Shown one piece after another: positions 1 through 9,147 of a DNA stretch of 38,214 bases. The notes beneath the pieces are model-generated. The model had not been told where the DNA came from, ran no database searches, and saw nothing but the letters and a program-made list of their open reading frames with translations. The stretch is from a bacterium. GTDB taxonomy: Bacteria; CAIWAD01. A program made the translations under genes and the position numbers. Within the stretch, counting starts at the first letter, position 1, and every line of letters starts with the position of its first letter. The DNA is taken from assembly GCA_030685015.1 (NCBI GenBank), contig JAUXWS010000040.1:1-38214 (forward strand), in the 5' to 3' direction.

Positions 1-51
1 GCCCGCGCCGCCGCCCCGCGCGAGCTGCCCGACCTCCTGCGCGGGGATTGA
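1..51 (+). CDS. C-terminal end of an unidentified protein (partial)
   Basis: Frame 1 is open from the first base and ends at TGA 49-51, giving 16 residues that end in ELPDLLRGD. The stop lies about 54 bases before the ATG of the peroxidase on the same strand, as for the last codons of an upstream gene in the same transcription unit. The piece is too short to identify, and GC-rich DNA often has open frames by chance, so this is only a plausible gene end. Confidence 0.35.
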   Translation, partial: ARAAAPRELPDLLRGD

Positions 52-105
52 GTCCGCGGCGACCTGAGGTCCACAGCCCTGATTCCAGCAGACAGGAGCA
101 CGACC

Positions 106-1145
106 ATGAGACACGCCATCCGCCTGGCCGGCCTGGGCGCCTTCGCCCTCCTCCTCGGTTGCGGTGGCCAGACCCCCGAGCAGCCCGGCGACGGGCAGGC
201 CACCCTCTCCGACAACACGGCGCGCCCCGGGGAGCCGATCCTGCCCCTGCCCCGCACGCCGCCACAGGTGGACCAGGCCAAGGCCGACCTGGGACGCCTG
301 CTCTTCTTCGACCCGCGCCTGTCGCGCAGCAGCTTCCTCTCCTGCAACAGCTGCCACAACCTGGCCACGGGCGGCACGGACATCATGCCCAGCTCCATCG
401 GGCACGGCTGGCAACTGGGTCCCATCAACAGCCCCACCGTGTTCAACGCCAAGTACAACCTGGCCCAGAGTTCTGGGACGGGCGGGCCAAGGACCTCAAG
501 GAACAGGCGGGCGGCCCCGTGGAGAATCCCGGCGAGATGGCCTTCACCCACGAGGCGGTCGTCACGGTGCTGGCCACCATCCCCGGCTACGTGGAGCTGT
601 TCCAGCAGACCTACGGGGCGGTCACCATGGACGCCGTCCAGGATGCCCTGGCCCTCTTCGAGGAGACCCTCGTCACCCCGGATTCCCGCTTCGATCGCTG
701 GCTCTACGGCGATGACGCGGCCATCACGCCGCTGGAGCTGGAGGGTTACAGGCTGTTCAAGGAGAAAGGCTGCGCCACCTGTCACAACGGCATCGCCGTG
801 GGCGGTTCCATGTACCAGAAGATGGGCCTGAAGAAGCCCTATCGGGACACGGGCCTGGGCCGCTTCAATGTCACCAAGAACGAGGCGGACATGTTCGTGT
901 TCAAGGTGCCCGTGCTGCGCAACATCGAGCTCACCTACCCCTACTTCCACGACGGCAGCGTGTGGGATCTGAAGGAGGCGGTGCTGCTCATGGCCGACAT
1001 CCAGTTGGGAATCCCGGTCTCCGGCGAGGAGGCGGACAAGATCGTCGCCTTCCTCAAGACCCTGACCGGGCGCCAGCCGGAGGTGCTGATCCCCGCGCTG
1101 CCCCCTTCCGCCCCCAATACGCCGCGACCGGACCGCGCCCTGTAG
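106..1145 (+). pseudogene. Di-heme cytochrome c peroxidase lipoprotein (MauG/CcpA family), frameshifted
   Basis: Family members are periplasmic enzymes that reduce H2O2 with electrons from c-type cytochromes. The ATG at 106 follows an AGGAG ribosome site. The first part has a signal peptide with a lipobox ending LLLGC (Cys19) and heme site CNSCH (Cys80, Cys83, His84). The frame then shifts at about 469: residues up to NLAQ are in frame 1, while FWDGRAKDLKEQ and the second heme site CATCH (771-785) through to the stop are in frame 3. The junction carries AGAG at 467-470 where one AG would keep NLAQ-FWDGRA in frame, so a 2-base duplication explains it. Both heme sites and the rest of the fold are intact apart from this, so the lesion is recent or a sequencing or assembly error. 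A terminator follows the stop. Confidence 0.85.
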
Positions 1146-1172
1146 CGCCCAGCGGAGCCTCCGACCGACCGG

Positions 1173-1198
1173 GGGCGGCCACGCGGCCGCCCTTTCTC
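1173..1198 (+). terminator. Rho-independent terminator after the peroxidase
   Basis: GGGCGGCC (1173-1180) pairs perfectly with GGCCGCCC (1185-1192) around a 4-base loop and is followed by TTTCTC. It sits 27 bases after the peroxidase stop and just before the end of the convergent EamA gene. The pyrimidine tract is short, so efficiency may be modest. Confidence 0.6.
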
Positions 1199-2057
1199 AT
1201 TCTCCGCGCCGGGCGGCCCACCACCCCCGACCCGTCACCGCGGCCAGGACAAGCAGCCCGCCGGCCAGCGCCCGCGGTCCCGGCACCTCGTGGAGCAGGA
1301 GGGCCACCCAGACCGGGTTGAGCACCGGCTCCACGGCGGCGGCCAGCGCGCCGGTGGCGGCGCGCGCCCGGCGCATGCCCAAGGCGTAGCAGAGGTAGCC
1401 CAGGCCGAACTGGCCCACCCCCAGCCCCAGCAGATGCGGCCACTGGCCGGGGGGAGGGGGCTGGCCAATCCACCAGGGCGCCAGCGCCAGCGCGGCCAGG
1501 CCGCAACCGAGCAGGGGGACGCGCAAGGGGTCGCGGCCCGCCTCGTGGCGCAGGGCCAGGATGGTGCCGGCGAAGCTGAGCCCGGCGGCCAGGGCGAGCA
1601 GGTTGCCGGCCCCCGACCCGCCCCCCAGGCGCTCCGAGAGCAGGAGGGCGAGACCGCCGAAGGCCAGGGCGACAGCGGCCAGGTCGGCCCGCCGCACCGG
1701 CTCCTTCAGCCACAAGGCGCCGAAGAGCAGCACGTAGACCGGCGCCGTGTACTGGAGCAGGATGGCGTTGGCGGCGGTGGTCAGCTTGGTGGCCGTCACG
1801 AAGCAGATCGTGTTGAGGGCGAAGCTGGCCGCGCCCAGCCAGAGGCCCCGGCCGCGCCAGGCGGCGGCGGGCGGGGGATGGCCCCTTCCGCTTCCGAGCA
1901 GGGGGCGAAGCGCCAGAAGGAAGAGGAAGGCGATGAGCGAGCGCCAGCCGGCCAGGGCCGGCCCCGCCACGTCGATCTCCTTGATCAGCCAGCCCCCCGT
2001 CGACCAGAAGAGGTTGGCGGCGAGGAGCAGCCAGAGGGTGCGGCCGGCCTGGCTCAT
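1197..2057 (-). CDS. EamA/DMT-superfamily transporter
   Basis: The 286-residue protein is almost entirely hydrophobic, with about ten membrane segments arranged as two EamA repeats, which is the usual length and plan of drug/metabolite-type exporters in the inner membrane. The N-terminus (WLLLAANLFWSTGGWLIKE) is the typical first helix, and the second repeat begins near GNLLALAAGLSFAGTILAL. Substrates of the family include amino acids, nucleosides and other metabolites; nothing here shows which. It is the last gene of the minus-strand series that includes the GH13 amylase 87 bp upstream, and it converges on the peroxidase gene. A second EamA gene lies at 8227-9108, but the two are clearly different subfamilies. 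Confidence 0.85.
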   Translation of the reverse strand: MSQAGRTLWLLLAANLFWSTGGWLIKEIDVAGPALAGWRSLIAFLFLLALRPLLGSGRGHPPPAAAWRGRGLWLGAASFALNTICFVTATKLTTAANAILLQYTAPVYVLLFGALWLKEPVRRADLAAVALAFGGLALLLSERLGGGSGAGNLLALAAGLSFAGTILALRHEAGRDPLRVPLLGCGLAALALAPWWIGQPPPPGQWPHLLGLGVGQFGLGYLCYALGMRRARAATGALAAAVEPVLNPVWVALLLHEVPGPRALAGGLLVLAAVTGRGWWAARRGE

Positions 2058-2144
2058 CGGGGCGGAGGGGAGAGGGTCCCCGCCCGCCGGCGAGGCGGCG
2101 GCCCGCTCAGGCGCATGTCGTCGCCTCCCCCGGCGCCACCGGAA

Positions 2145-3482
2145 TCACCGCTCCCCCGTCGAGCGCCAGATGCTCCAGCCCCAGGGGGGCAGCTCGAGCC
2201 GCAGGCGGCCCGCCAGCTCGCTCAGACGCCCGTCCTCCCACTCCCGCCAGGATCCGGTCAGGAGCGGATCCTCCACCTCCAGGTCCAGGGGGTCGGCGCT
2301 CAGGTTGACGGCGCAGAGCAGGTGCTGGCTGGCGTCCAGGCGCAGGAAGCTCCAGGCCGGGCCACGGCTGAGGCGGCGATAGCTCTCCGCCCCCGCCTCG
2401 GCGCGCCAGAGGGCGGGACTGGTGTGCTTGAGGCGGTTGAGCGCGGCGAACAGGGCGGCGCGCGGATGCCCGCGCCAGGGGATCTCGTCCTTCTCGAAGA
2501 AGGAGAGGCGGTGGGACAAGCCCGCCTCCTGGCCGCTGTAGATGAGGGGCATGCCGGGCAGGGTCCAGCACAGCACGCTGAAGGCATCGGCGGCGAGGCC
2601 CAGGCGTTCGTCCTCCGTGCCGTTCCAGCTGTTCTCGTCGTGATTGGTGGTGAAGCGCATCTGCAGGTGGCCGGCCGGCCAGCGTTCAGCTTCGCCCGCC
2701 ACCAGGGAGTCCAGGCGCGCCACGCTCGCCTCGCCTTTCATGTAGGCGTTGCCGGCCCGGTGCAGGTCCCAGGCGTAGCTCATGTCGAAGGGGCCGGCCA
2801 GGGCCGGATCGTCCCATTCGGCCAGCATGAAAACCGGCTTGACCGCCTCCAGTCGCGAGCGGGCCTCCTCCCAGAACTCGGTGGGCACCATGCCCGCCAC
2901 GTCGCAGCGATAACCGTCGATGTCCGCCTCGCGCAGCCAGAAGACGAGGGATTCGATCATCCAGGCCCGCAGGTCGGGCCGCTCGTAGTCCAGGTCGACC
3001 ACGTCGCTCCAGTCGTCCACCGGCGGGCGGGGCTGGCCGTCCTCGCCGCGGGTCAGCCACTGGGGATGCTCCCGGACGATGGGGTTGTCCCAGGCGCAGT
3101 GGTTGGCCACCCAGTCCAGGATGACCCGCATGTCCAGGGCGTGGGCGGTGGCCACCAGCCGGCGCAGGTCCTCCCGCGTGCCCAGGTCCGGGTTGACGTC
3201 CCGGTAGTCGCGCACCGAATAGGGGCTGCCCAGGCCGCCCTTGCGCCTCTCCTCGCCGATGGGATGGATGGGCATGAGCCAGAGGATGTCCACCCCCAGC
3301 TCCCTCAGCCGCGGCAGGTGTTCCTGGAAGGCGGCGATGGTGCCCTCCGGCGTGTACTGGCGCAGGTTGACCTCGTAGATCACTTGGCGGGCGGGGTCGG
3401 CCGGCGCGGGCCAGGAGGCGGCGGGCTTCACGGCAAGGCAGGCCGCGGCCAGGACGGAGGCCATCCACAGGGTGGTTCGCAT
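2145..3482 (-). CDS. Secreted GH13 alpha-amylase family enzyme
   Basis: Predicted to hydrolyse alpha-1,4-glucan outside the cytoplasm. The chosen ATG (3482) has GAGAGGAG 6 bases upstream and opens a signal peptide (MRTTLWMASVLAAACLAV); an open frame runs further upstream but overlaps the aminotransferase. After the signal peptide the (beta/alpha)8 barrel starts with QVIYEVNLRQYTPEGT. The conserved GH13 regions are visible: DWVANH, DGYRCDVAG (nucleophile Asp), FMLAEWDD (acid/base Glu) and TTNHDENSWNG (third Asp). A short beta-domain with AVNLS follows and the protein ends in PPWGWSIWRS, common at amylase C-termini. Its 445 residues are a compact single-enzyme size with no starch-binding module. 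With the GH57 enzyme at 9148-12210 it implies external starch or glycogen use. Precise specificity (amylase, maltogenic, or dextrin-active) is not decided. Confidence 0.9.
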   Translation of the reverse strand: MRTTLWMASVLAAACLAVKPAASWPAPADPARQVIYEVNLRQYTPEGTIAAFQEHLPRLRELGVDILWLMPIHPIGEERRKGGLGSPYSVRDYRDVNPDLGTREDLRRLVATAHALDMRVILDWVANHCAWDNPIVREHPQWLTRGEDGQPRPPVDDWSDVVDLDYERPDLRAWMIESLVFWLREADIDGYRCDVAGMVPTEFWEEARSRLEAVKPVFMLAEWDDPALAGPFDMSYAWDLHRAGNAYMKGEASVARLDSLVAGEAERWPAGHLQMRFTTNHDENSWNGTEDERLGLAADAFSVLCWTLPGMPLIYSGQEAGLSHRLSFFEKDEIPWRGHPRAALFAALNRLKHTSPALWRAEAGAESYRRLSRGPAWSFLRLDASQHLLCAVNLSADPLDLEVEDPLLTGSWREWEDGRLSELAGRLRLELPPWGWSIWRSTGER

Positions 3483-3619
3483 GGCGTGCTCCTCTCGTTG
3501 TTGCGTTGGCATGCCCCCCCCGGGCAGCACGGGCCAGGCGGGGCTGGCGACAGGGTCAAGGGGAAGTGCTCTTTGTAAGCAATCTGCATGTTTGTCCTCG
3601 TCCTGTCTGTCCGGGGTGC

Positions 3620-4819
3620 TCAGGCGCTTGGCCCGGCCTGCTCCAGCAGCCCGCCCAGCGCCCGCTCCAGCCGCTCCAGGTCCGCCTCGCGATTGTAGGG
3701 CTGCAGGCTGAGGCGCAGGACGGCCTCGCCCTGGAATTCGAACAGGGGCACCTCCACGCCGGACCCGGCGAAGAGCCGCTCGTGCAGCTCCGCCGCCCGG
3801 TGGGCGGGGCAGGCCGCCGGCGGCAGGCCCAGGGCCAGCATCTGCAGACCTTCGTCGCGGGGGCCGAGGCGGCGCGCCCCGAAACGCTCCTCCAGGCGGT
3901 CCCCCCAGGCCTGGAGATGCTCCCGGCAGGCCGCGGCGCGCTCTTCCCAGTGCCAGGCCCGGCGGAACTCGAGGGCGGCGGGCAGGGCCAGCCAAGCGGT
4001 GGGATCGCACGTGCCCGACCATTCCAGCTCGTCGAGGAAGGGATCGCGCCGCTGGGCGGGGGGCCGGTTGGTGTGGCCCCAGCTCACGACGAGGGGGCGG
4101 ATCCAGTCCCGCGCCCGCTCCCCCGCCCACAGGAAGCCGCAACCCTTGGGGGCCAGCAGCCACTTGTGGCAATTGCCGGCGTAGATGTCGGCGCCCAAGG
4201 TGCCCAAGTCGAGGGGAATCTGTCCAGGGGCGTGGGCCCCGTCCACCACGCTGATCCACCCGCGGCGGCGGGCCAGGTCCAGCAATGCATCGATGGGCAG
4301 GCGCAGGGCGGTGGGGGAGCTGATGTGGCTGAGGAAGATGGCGCGGGTGGCGGGGCTGGCCGCCCGCTCGTAGGCGGCCGTGACGCGGGCCGCGTCGCGG
4401 ACGGGGAGCGGCAGCGCCACGCGTCGCAGGCACAGGCCGCGCCGCCCGGCCTCGGCCTCCCAGCAGCGCAGCAGGGCCCCATATTCGTGGTCGCCCACCA
4501 GCACCTCGTCCCCGGCGGCCAGGGGCAGGCTGCGGATGGCCACGTTGAGGGCGACGGTGACGTTGGGCTGGTAGACCAGCTGGCGCGGGGCGGCGCCCAG
4601 CTGGGCGGCCAGCGCGGCGCGGGCCTCGGCCAGACAATCGGGCAGGCGGCGATGGAGGAAAGCGACAGGTTCCCGCTCCAGCTCCGTGCGCAGCTGGCCC
4701 TGCCGCGCCAGCACGGGGATGGGGCAGGCGCCGAAGGAGCCGTGGTTGAGGAAGGCCATGTCCGGATCCAGCAGGAACTGGCCGCGCAGGGCGGGATCGC
4801 CCCAATCCTTCGAACTCAT
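3620..4819 (-). CDS. Class V PLP aminotransferase (isopenicillin-N epimerase-like)
   Basis: A 399-residue fold-type I PLP enzyme. The N-terminus FLNHGSFGACPIPVL is the hallmark of the class V subgroup containing isopenicillin-N epimerase and cysteine-desulfurase-like proteins. SVVDGAHAPGQIPLDL carries the PLP-binding Asp and His, and ADIYAGNCHKWLLAPKG contains the Schiff-base Lys. The family covers epimerases, desulfurases and hercynylcysteine lyase-type enzymes, so the substrate cannot be set from sequence. The ATG at 4819 lies 29 bases after the methyltransferase stop, with only a weak purine-rich ribosome site. Its neighbours (methyltransferase, pyrophosphatase, heme lipoprotein) are closely packed, suggesting co-transcription but not a common pathway. 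Confidence 0.85.
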   Translation of the reverse strand: MSSKDWGDPALRGQFLLDPDMAFLNHGSFGACPIPVLARQGQLRTELEREPVAFLHRRLPDCLAEARAALAAQLGAAPRQLVYQPNVTVALNVAIRSLPLAAGDEVLVGDHEYGALLRCWEAEAGRRGLCLRRVALPLPVRDAARVTAAYERAASPATRAIFLSHISSPTALRLPIDALLDLARRRGWISVVDGAHAPGQIPLDLGTLGADIYAGNCHKWLLAPKGCGFLWAGERARDWIRPLVVSWGHTNRPPAQRRDPFLDELEWSGTCDPTAWLALPAALEFRRAWHWEERAAACREHLQAWGDRLEERFGARRLGPRDEGLQMLALGLPPAACPAHRAAELHERLFAGSGVEVPLFEFQGEAVLRLSLQPYNREADLERLERALGGLLEQAGPSA

Positions 4820-4848
4820 GACACCACCCACGCTGCTTGCACCCGTGC

Positions 4849-5586
4849 TCAGTCCTGCCCGCCGCCCGCCACCGGGCGCTGGTCGACACCCACCGCCAGG
4901 AACTGGGTCTGGCCCTGGTAACCGTCCCGCTCCAGCCGCCGCCGCAGCCCGGCCAGGCGGGGCCGCAGCTCGCCCAGTCCCGGGCGGGCCAGCTGGGCCT
5001 CCAGTTTGTCCATCGTCTCCACCACGGCGGAGGGCGCCCGCTCCTCCGCCCGCGGCGGAGGCCAGCAGATCCAGCGCCAGTCCAGATCCAGGTCCGCCAA
5101 AAGGGCGCGCAGCTCCCGCAGGCGCAGGGTGGGGCGGTGCCAGAGCCCCCGTCGCCGGTCCAGGGCGGCGGCCAGATGGTGCAGGTCGCGGTGGACGCGT
5201 TGGGCCGCGCCCAGCCCGTCGGCCAGGGGTTCGCTCAGGATCAGGCGGCCGCCCGGTTTCAGCAGGGCGGCGGCGGCGGCCAGCGCCCGGCCCGGAGCGG
5301 GCAGGTGATGGAGGGAATAGGAGCAGGCCACCGTGTCCAGGCTGCCCGGCCGGAGGGGCGGGCGGGCGGCGTCGGCCTTGAGGGGCAGCGGTTGCGGTTG
5401 CACCTGGACCCGGCACTCCGCCAGCTGTCCCCGGTCCCGGTCCAGGGCCAGCCAGGCCCGTGCCCGGCCCAGGGCGGCCAGGCGTCCCAGGAATGCGCCG
5501 CGGCCGCTGGCCAGGTCCAGGCAGCAACCCCATTCGCGACCGTCCAGGAGGCTGGCCAGCGGATCATGGCCGGGCTCAGCCGCCAT
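4849..5586 (-). CDS. Class I SAM-dependent methyltransferase
   Basis: A 245-residue cytoplasmic methyltransferase of the Methyltransf_11 type. Motif I is [11 protein letters not shown] near residue 22, the acidic end of strand 2 is LALDRDRGQ, motif post-I/II is [17 protein letters not shown], and [10 protein letters not shown] follows. A C-terminal part rich in Arg and Trp ([10 protein letters not shown]) may bind the substrate, which is unknown. Its ATG (5586) overlaps the last 11 bases of the pyrophosphatase gene, so translation is likely coupled. The remote match to small-molecule or quinone methyltransferases does not support a specific name. Confidence 0.75.
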   Translation of the reverse strand: MAAEPGHDPLASLLDGREWGCCLDLASGRGAFLGRLAALGRARAWLALDRDRGQLAECRVQVQPQPLPLKADAARPPLRPGSLDTVACSYSLHHLPAPGRALAAAAALLKPGGRLILSEPLADGLGAAQRVHRDLHHLAAALDRRRGLWHRPTLRLRELRALLADLDLDWRWICWPPPRAEERAPSAVVETMDKLEAQLARPGLGELRPRLAGLRRRLERDGYQGQTQFLAVGVDQRPVAGGGQD

Positions 5587-6187
5587 ATTCCTCCGCGTAG
5601 TCGGCCATGGCCGCCTCGACCACGCGCAGGGCCTGGTCCACGTCGTAGATCTGCTCCACGGAGATGTCGGACTCCTTGCCGGGAATGAGCTTGTAGGTGG
5701 CGAAGTAGTGGCGCAGGCGCTCGATCAGCACCTGGGGGACATCGGCCAGGGTCTCCGCCCCGCCCCAGATGTTGTCGTTGGCCAGCACGGCCACGATCTT
5801 GTCATCCGCCTCGCCCCCGTCCACCATCTGGATGCCGCCCACCACCTTGGCCTGCAGGATGACCTCGCTGCGGTTGACCGGACGCTCGCTGATCACGCAG
5901 ATGTCGAGGGGATCGCCGTCCCCCCGGGAGGCAAGCGGCGAAAGGGCCCCCACCCGGCGACCGCAGTAGGTGCGCGGGATGAAGCCGTAGAGCGCCGGCG
6001 GCTGCGAGGACGTGCGCTGGGGGCGGTCCACGCGCAGGTAGCCCGTCGCCTTGTCCACCTCGTACTTGACCAGATCGAAGGGCGTGATCTCGATGTAGGC
6101 GTTGAGGCGGCGCGGGGGATCGGGACCCACCTCCAGCCCGTGCCAGGGATGGGGACGCCAGCGGTAGAAAGGCGGGGGGAACTTCAT
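5576..6187 (-). CDS. ppa: Inorganic pyrophosphatase, family I
   Basis: Hydrolyses pyrophosphate to two phosphates in the cytoplasm, driving biosynthetic reactions. The signature [10 protein letters not shown] supplies the metal-binding Asp residues; upstream [17 protein letters not shown] and [10 protein letters not shown], and downstream [18 protein letters not shown], match family I. At 203 residues it is slightly longer than the ~175-residue bacterial enzyme, with extra sequence at the N-terminus (HPWHGLEVG) and around [12 protein letters not shown]; such longer forms occur in the family. The start (6187) overlaps the stop of the heme lipoprotein gene in an ATGA arrangement, and its own end overlaps the methyltransferase start, so three consecutive genes look translationally coupled. 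Confidence 0.92.
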   Translation of the reverse strand: MKFPPPFYRWRPHPWHGLEVGPDPPRRLNAYIEITPFDLVKYEVDKATGYLRVDRPQRTSSQPPALYGFIPRTYCGRRVGALSPLASRGDGDPLDICVISERPVNRSEVILQAKVVGGIQMVDGGEADDKIVAVLANDNIWGGAETLADVPQVLIERLRHYFATYKLIPGKESDISVEQIYDVDQALRVVEAAMADYAEEYGG

Positions 6188-6849
6188 CGCTCGTCCTTCT
6201 CCTGTTGGGGGTTCTGCCCGGGCGCGCCCGGCAGGTCGGCCAGGTCCCGCGCCGCCAGCTCCACCCGCACCAGCCCGCGCCAGTCACCCTCGGCGTAACC
6301 GGTGGCCTCGTCGGCCGGGTAGCGCGCGGCCAGAAGCTGGCGCAGGGTGTCGGAGAGGGCGGCCGGGTCCCCGTGACAAGCCAGGCAGGGCGCCCCCATG
6401 CGCACAGGCTGGTAGAGGCGGTAGCGGCGGGTGCCGTCCCGCTCCAATCGCTGCACCCAATCCTCCGGGAGGGAGCCCGTCCTCTCCAGCTCCCGCTCGA
6501 AGTGCTCCAGCGCCAGCAGATCCCATTGGTCGGGGGCGTTGGCCGGGTTGCGCAGCCGGCGCGACATCCGGCGCAGCTCGGCCGGCGGTGTTCCGCCCTG
6601 GCCGATCTCCGCCGTCAGGGCCTGGGCCCGGTTGGCGCACAGGTCGATGGCCCGCAGCGGCCCCCCTTCCTCCAGGGCGGCCATCAGCTCGGCCCGCAGC
6701 CGCACCTGCAGCTCGGTGGCGCGACGATGGGCCCAGGGCCTGACCTGGGCGATCTCCTCGGGTGTGGCGGGGCCGGGCGTGGTGCGCTCGCAGTCTGCCA
6801 GCAGGGCGAGGGCAAGGGGAATGGCCACAAGCAGGAAGCGTGGTCGCAT
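6184..6849 (-). CDS. DUF3365 (Tll0287-like) heme-c lipoprotein
   Basis: A 221-residue exported protein with one covalent heme site, CLACH (Cys155, Cys158, His159), and the characteristic [11 protein letters not shown] segment at residues 100-110 that identifies the DUF3365/Tll0287-like sensor domain. Such domains are periplasmic and often found alone or fused to kinases, where they may sense redox or gas ligands. The ATG at 6849 follows AAGGAG; a longer frame starting 27 bases upstream is less likely. The N-terminal helix ends LALLADC, resembling a lipobox, but Asp at -1 is not canonical, so lipidation is uncertain. It overlaps ppa by ATGA. No fused kinase or regulator lies nearby, so the role is unassigned. 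Confidence 0.85.
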   Translation of the reverse strand: MRPRFLLVAIPLALALLADCERTTPGPATPEEIAQVRPWAHRRATELQVRLRAELMAALEEGGPLRAIDLCANRAQALTAEIGQGGTPPAELRRMSRRLRNPANAPDQWDLLALEHFERELERTGSLPEDWVQRLERDGTRRYRLYQPVRMGAPCLACHGDPAALSDTLRQLLAARYPADEATGYAEGDWRGLVRVELAARDLADLPGAPGQNPQQEKDER

Positions 6850-6951
6850 GACAGGCTCCTTGGTTGACGGCGGCAAGGTAGCATGGCCGATCGGCCTCCT
6901 GCCCGCCTTCCGGTCGGAGTACGCCGCTGCTGGCAGTGCCGCGGCGGGTCC

Positions 6952-8073
6952 TCAGCGGACGGAGCGGTAACCCCCCGGCCGGCCGCGGGGCGAGAAGACC
7001 AGCTGCCAGAGCTGGTTGCGCCGGGCGCGGAAGGCGCCGGCGCAGGAGAGGAGGTAATAGCGCCACATGCGGCGGAAGCGCTCGTCGTAGCGCTGCCCGT
7101 CCAGGCGGGGCCAGGCCCGCTCGCAGTTGGCGTGCCAGGCCATCAGGGTGCGGTCGTAGTCAGGTCCGAAGCTGTGCCAGTCCTCCAGCACAAGGAGACC
7201 CTCGGCCGCCGCTGTGATCTGGGCGGCGGAGGGCAGCATGGATCCGGGAAAGATGTGGCGGCCGATCCAGGGATCGGTGTGGTGCACGGAGCGGTTGCCG
7301 CCGATGGTGTGCAGCAGCAAGAGCCCGTCCTCGCGCAGCAGGCGGCGCACGGCCAGGAAGAAAGCGCGATGGTTGCGCCAGCCCACATGCTCGAACATGC
7401 CCACCGAGACGACATGGTCGAAGCTCCCCTCCAGCCGCCGGTAGTCCTCCAGCCGGATCTCCACGGGCAGGCCCCGGCAGCGTTCGCGAGCCAGCTCGGC
7501 CTGGCGCTCGGCCAGGGTGATGCCGACCACCTGGACGCCGTGGCGCTCGGCGGCCCAGCGGGCGAGGCCGCCCCAGCCGCAGCCGATGTCAAGCAGACGC
7601 TGGCCCGGCCGCAGCCCCAGCTTGCGGCAGCACAGCTCGAGCTTGGCCTCCTGCGCCTCCTCCAGGGTGGCCGCCCCCGCCTCCCACCAGGCGCAGGAGT
7701 AGATCATGCGCGGGTCCAGCATGGCTTCGTAGAGGTCGTTGCCGATGTCGTAGTGGTGGCGGGCGCCGGCCCGGGCGCGCCGCAGCGACTGCATGTTGAG
7801 CAGGCGCGCCTTGAGCGAATCGGCCAGGCGGCCGGCCGAGGGGACGCGCTCATCCAGCCACGCCCCCAGCAACCGATGGAAACACTCGTCGAGCGCCGCG
7901 CAGTCCCAGGCGCCCTCCACGTAGCTGTCGCCCAGGGCCAGGGAGCCGCCGGCGAGCAGGCGGCGGGGCAGGCCGGAATCATGCAGGCGGATGTCCCAGG
8001 GGCGATCGCCGTCCAGGCGCAGGTCGGCCGTGTCCAGCAACTTCTGCAGCAGATGGCGGGCGGCGGCGCTCAT
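6952..8073 (-). CDS. cfa: Cyclopropane-fatty-acyl-phospholipid synthase
   Basis: Transfers a methylene group from S-adenosylmethionine to double bonds of membrane phospholipid acyl chains. The protein has 373 residues (E. coli enzyme 382). It has the N-terminal lipid-binding domain (LALGDSYVEGAWD), the family motif HHYDIGNDLYEAMLDP, SAM motif I LLDIGCGWGGLARW, the segment SVGMFEHVGWRNH, and the C-terminal FSPRGRPGGYR. The start at 8073 has a near-perfect AAGGAGG ribosome site. It is preceded by a 153-bp gap with no recognised signal and followed by a 102-bp gap before the DUF3365 gene. Cyclopropanation usually supports survival in stationary phase or under acid stress. Confidence 0.93.
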   Translation of the reverse strand: MSAAARHLLQKLLDTADLRLDGDRPWDIRLHDSGLPRRLLAGGSLALGDSYVEGAWDCAALDECFHRLLGAWLDERVPSAGRLADSLKARLLNMQSLRRARAGARHHYDIGNDLYEAMLDPRMIYSCAWWEAGAATLEEAQEAKLELCCRKLGLRPGQRLLDIGCGWGGLARWAAERHGVQVVGITLAERQAELARERCRGLPVEIRLEDYRRLEGSFDHVVSVGMFEHVGWRNHRAFFLAVRRLLREDGLLLLHTIGGNRSVHHTDPWIGRHIFPGSMLPSAAQITAAAEGLLVLEDWHSFGPDYDRTLMAWHANCERAWPRLDGQRYDERFRRMWRYYLLSCAGAFRARRNQLWQLVFSPRGRPGGYRSVR

Positions 8074-8226
8074 GTGGATCCTCCTTCCGCCCGGCGCGGC
8101 ATTCCCGTCATGTGTCGCGGGTCCACGCGGGCGGCGCAAGCATGGGAATCCTGGACCAGGATTTCCAGCGGTCTTGCGCTGTCGTCCAATGGCCGGTGTG
8201 TCCCGCCCATCATCGCGCCCCTGGAC

Positions 8227-9108
8227 TCAGGATGTGCTGAGCAGGGCCACGCCCAGCACGGCGAGCAAGGCGCCCGCCCAGGCCAGCGGCCCGGGCCGGC
8301 GTCCAGCCAGGGCGGCCAGCAGCATGGCGAAAAGGGGGGCGGTGGAGAGCAGGGACTGCGCGACGCCCGCCGGCAGCTTGGCCAAGGAGACCTGCTGCAG
8401 CCAGATGCCCAGCCAGGTGCCCAGCAGGGCCGCCCCCGCCACCCGGACCCACAGTCCCCGGCCGCCCGGGGCCAACAGCGTGAAGGAGGGCCGTCCCAGC
8501 CAATGCCAGGCCAGGAGCAGCCAAGCCTGTCCGGCGGCCAGGCGCAGCATGGCGGCGAGGGCGGGGTCGAGGCCGCCGCCCTGGAGGGCCGCCCGCGCCA
8601 GCACCATGCCAACGCCCTGGCCCGCCGCCGCCAGCAAGCCCCAGCGCAGGGCGGCGCGCGGCACGCGGCCGGCCGGTTCCCGGGCGGACATGCCCAACAC
8701 GGCGGCCGCCACGCCAGCCAGGGTGAGGGCCAACCCCAGCCAGGCGAGCGGCGCCAAGTTCTCCCGCAGGGCCACCCAGGAGAGACCGGCCGCCGTGGGA
8801 GCGGCCAGCAGCTCCATGAGCAGGGTGCGCCGGGTGCCCAGCGCGGCGAGGGCGCGGAAGTAGGCCGTGTCCCCCATGCCGATGCCGATCACGCCCGACA
8901 GGCCGAGCAGCGTCACGGCCGGCAGTCCCGGCCAGTCATGGGCGGCCTGGGTGAAGGGCAGGGTGGCGGCGAAGAGGAGGAGGGCGCAGCCGCCCTTGGC
9001 CAGGTTCAACTCCAGCGGCGGCACCTGGCGACCAGCGCCCTGGAAGAGCCGGGTGGCCGTCACCCAAAGCAGGGCGGCACCCAGGGCGGCCAGCACGCCC
9101 GTCGTCAT
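8227..9108 (-). CDS. EamA/DMT-superfamily transporter
   Basis: A 293-residue integral membrane protein with about ten hydrophobic helices in two EamA repeats. The first repeat includes LNLAKGGCALLLFAATL and IGIGMGDTAYFRALAALG, the second LRWGLLAAAGQGVGMVLAR and QQVSLAKLPAGVAQSLLST. The GMGDTAYFRAL motif marks a subfamily different from the EamA gene at 1197-2057. The substrate is unknown. It lies between the GH57 amylase (39 bp upstream) and cfa (153 bp downstream). Its closeness to the amylase suggests shared transcription, but nothing links it to sugar export. Confidence 0.85.
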   Translation of the reverse strand: MTTGVLAALGAALLWVTATRLFQGAGRQVPPLELNLAKGGCALLLFAATLPFTQAAHDWPGLPAVTLLGLSGVIGIGMGDTAYFRALAALGTRRTLLMELLAAPTAAGLSWVALRENLAPLAWLGLALTLAGVAAAVLGMSAREPAGRVPRAALRWGLLAAAGQGVGMVLARAALQGGGLDPALAAMLRLAAGQAWLLLAWHWLGRPSFTLLAPGGRGLWVRVAGAALLGTWLGIWLQQVSLAKLPAGVAQSLLSTAPLFAMLLAALAGRRPGPLAWAGALLAVLGVALLSTS

Positions 9109-9147
9109 GCCCTGAACTCCGTCCGCAGGCCGGTGGGCATGGGTTGG

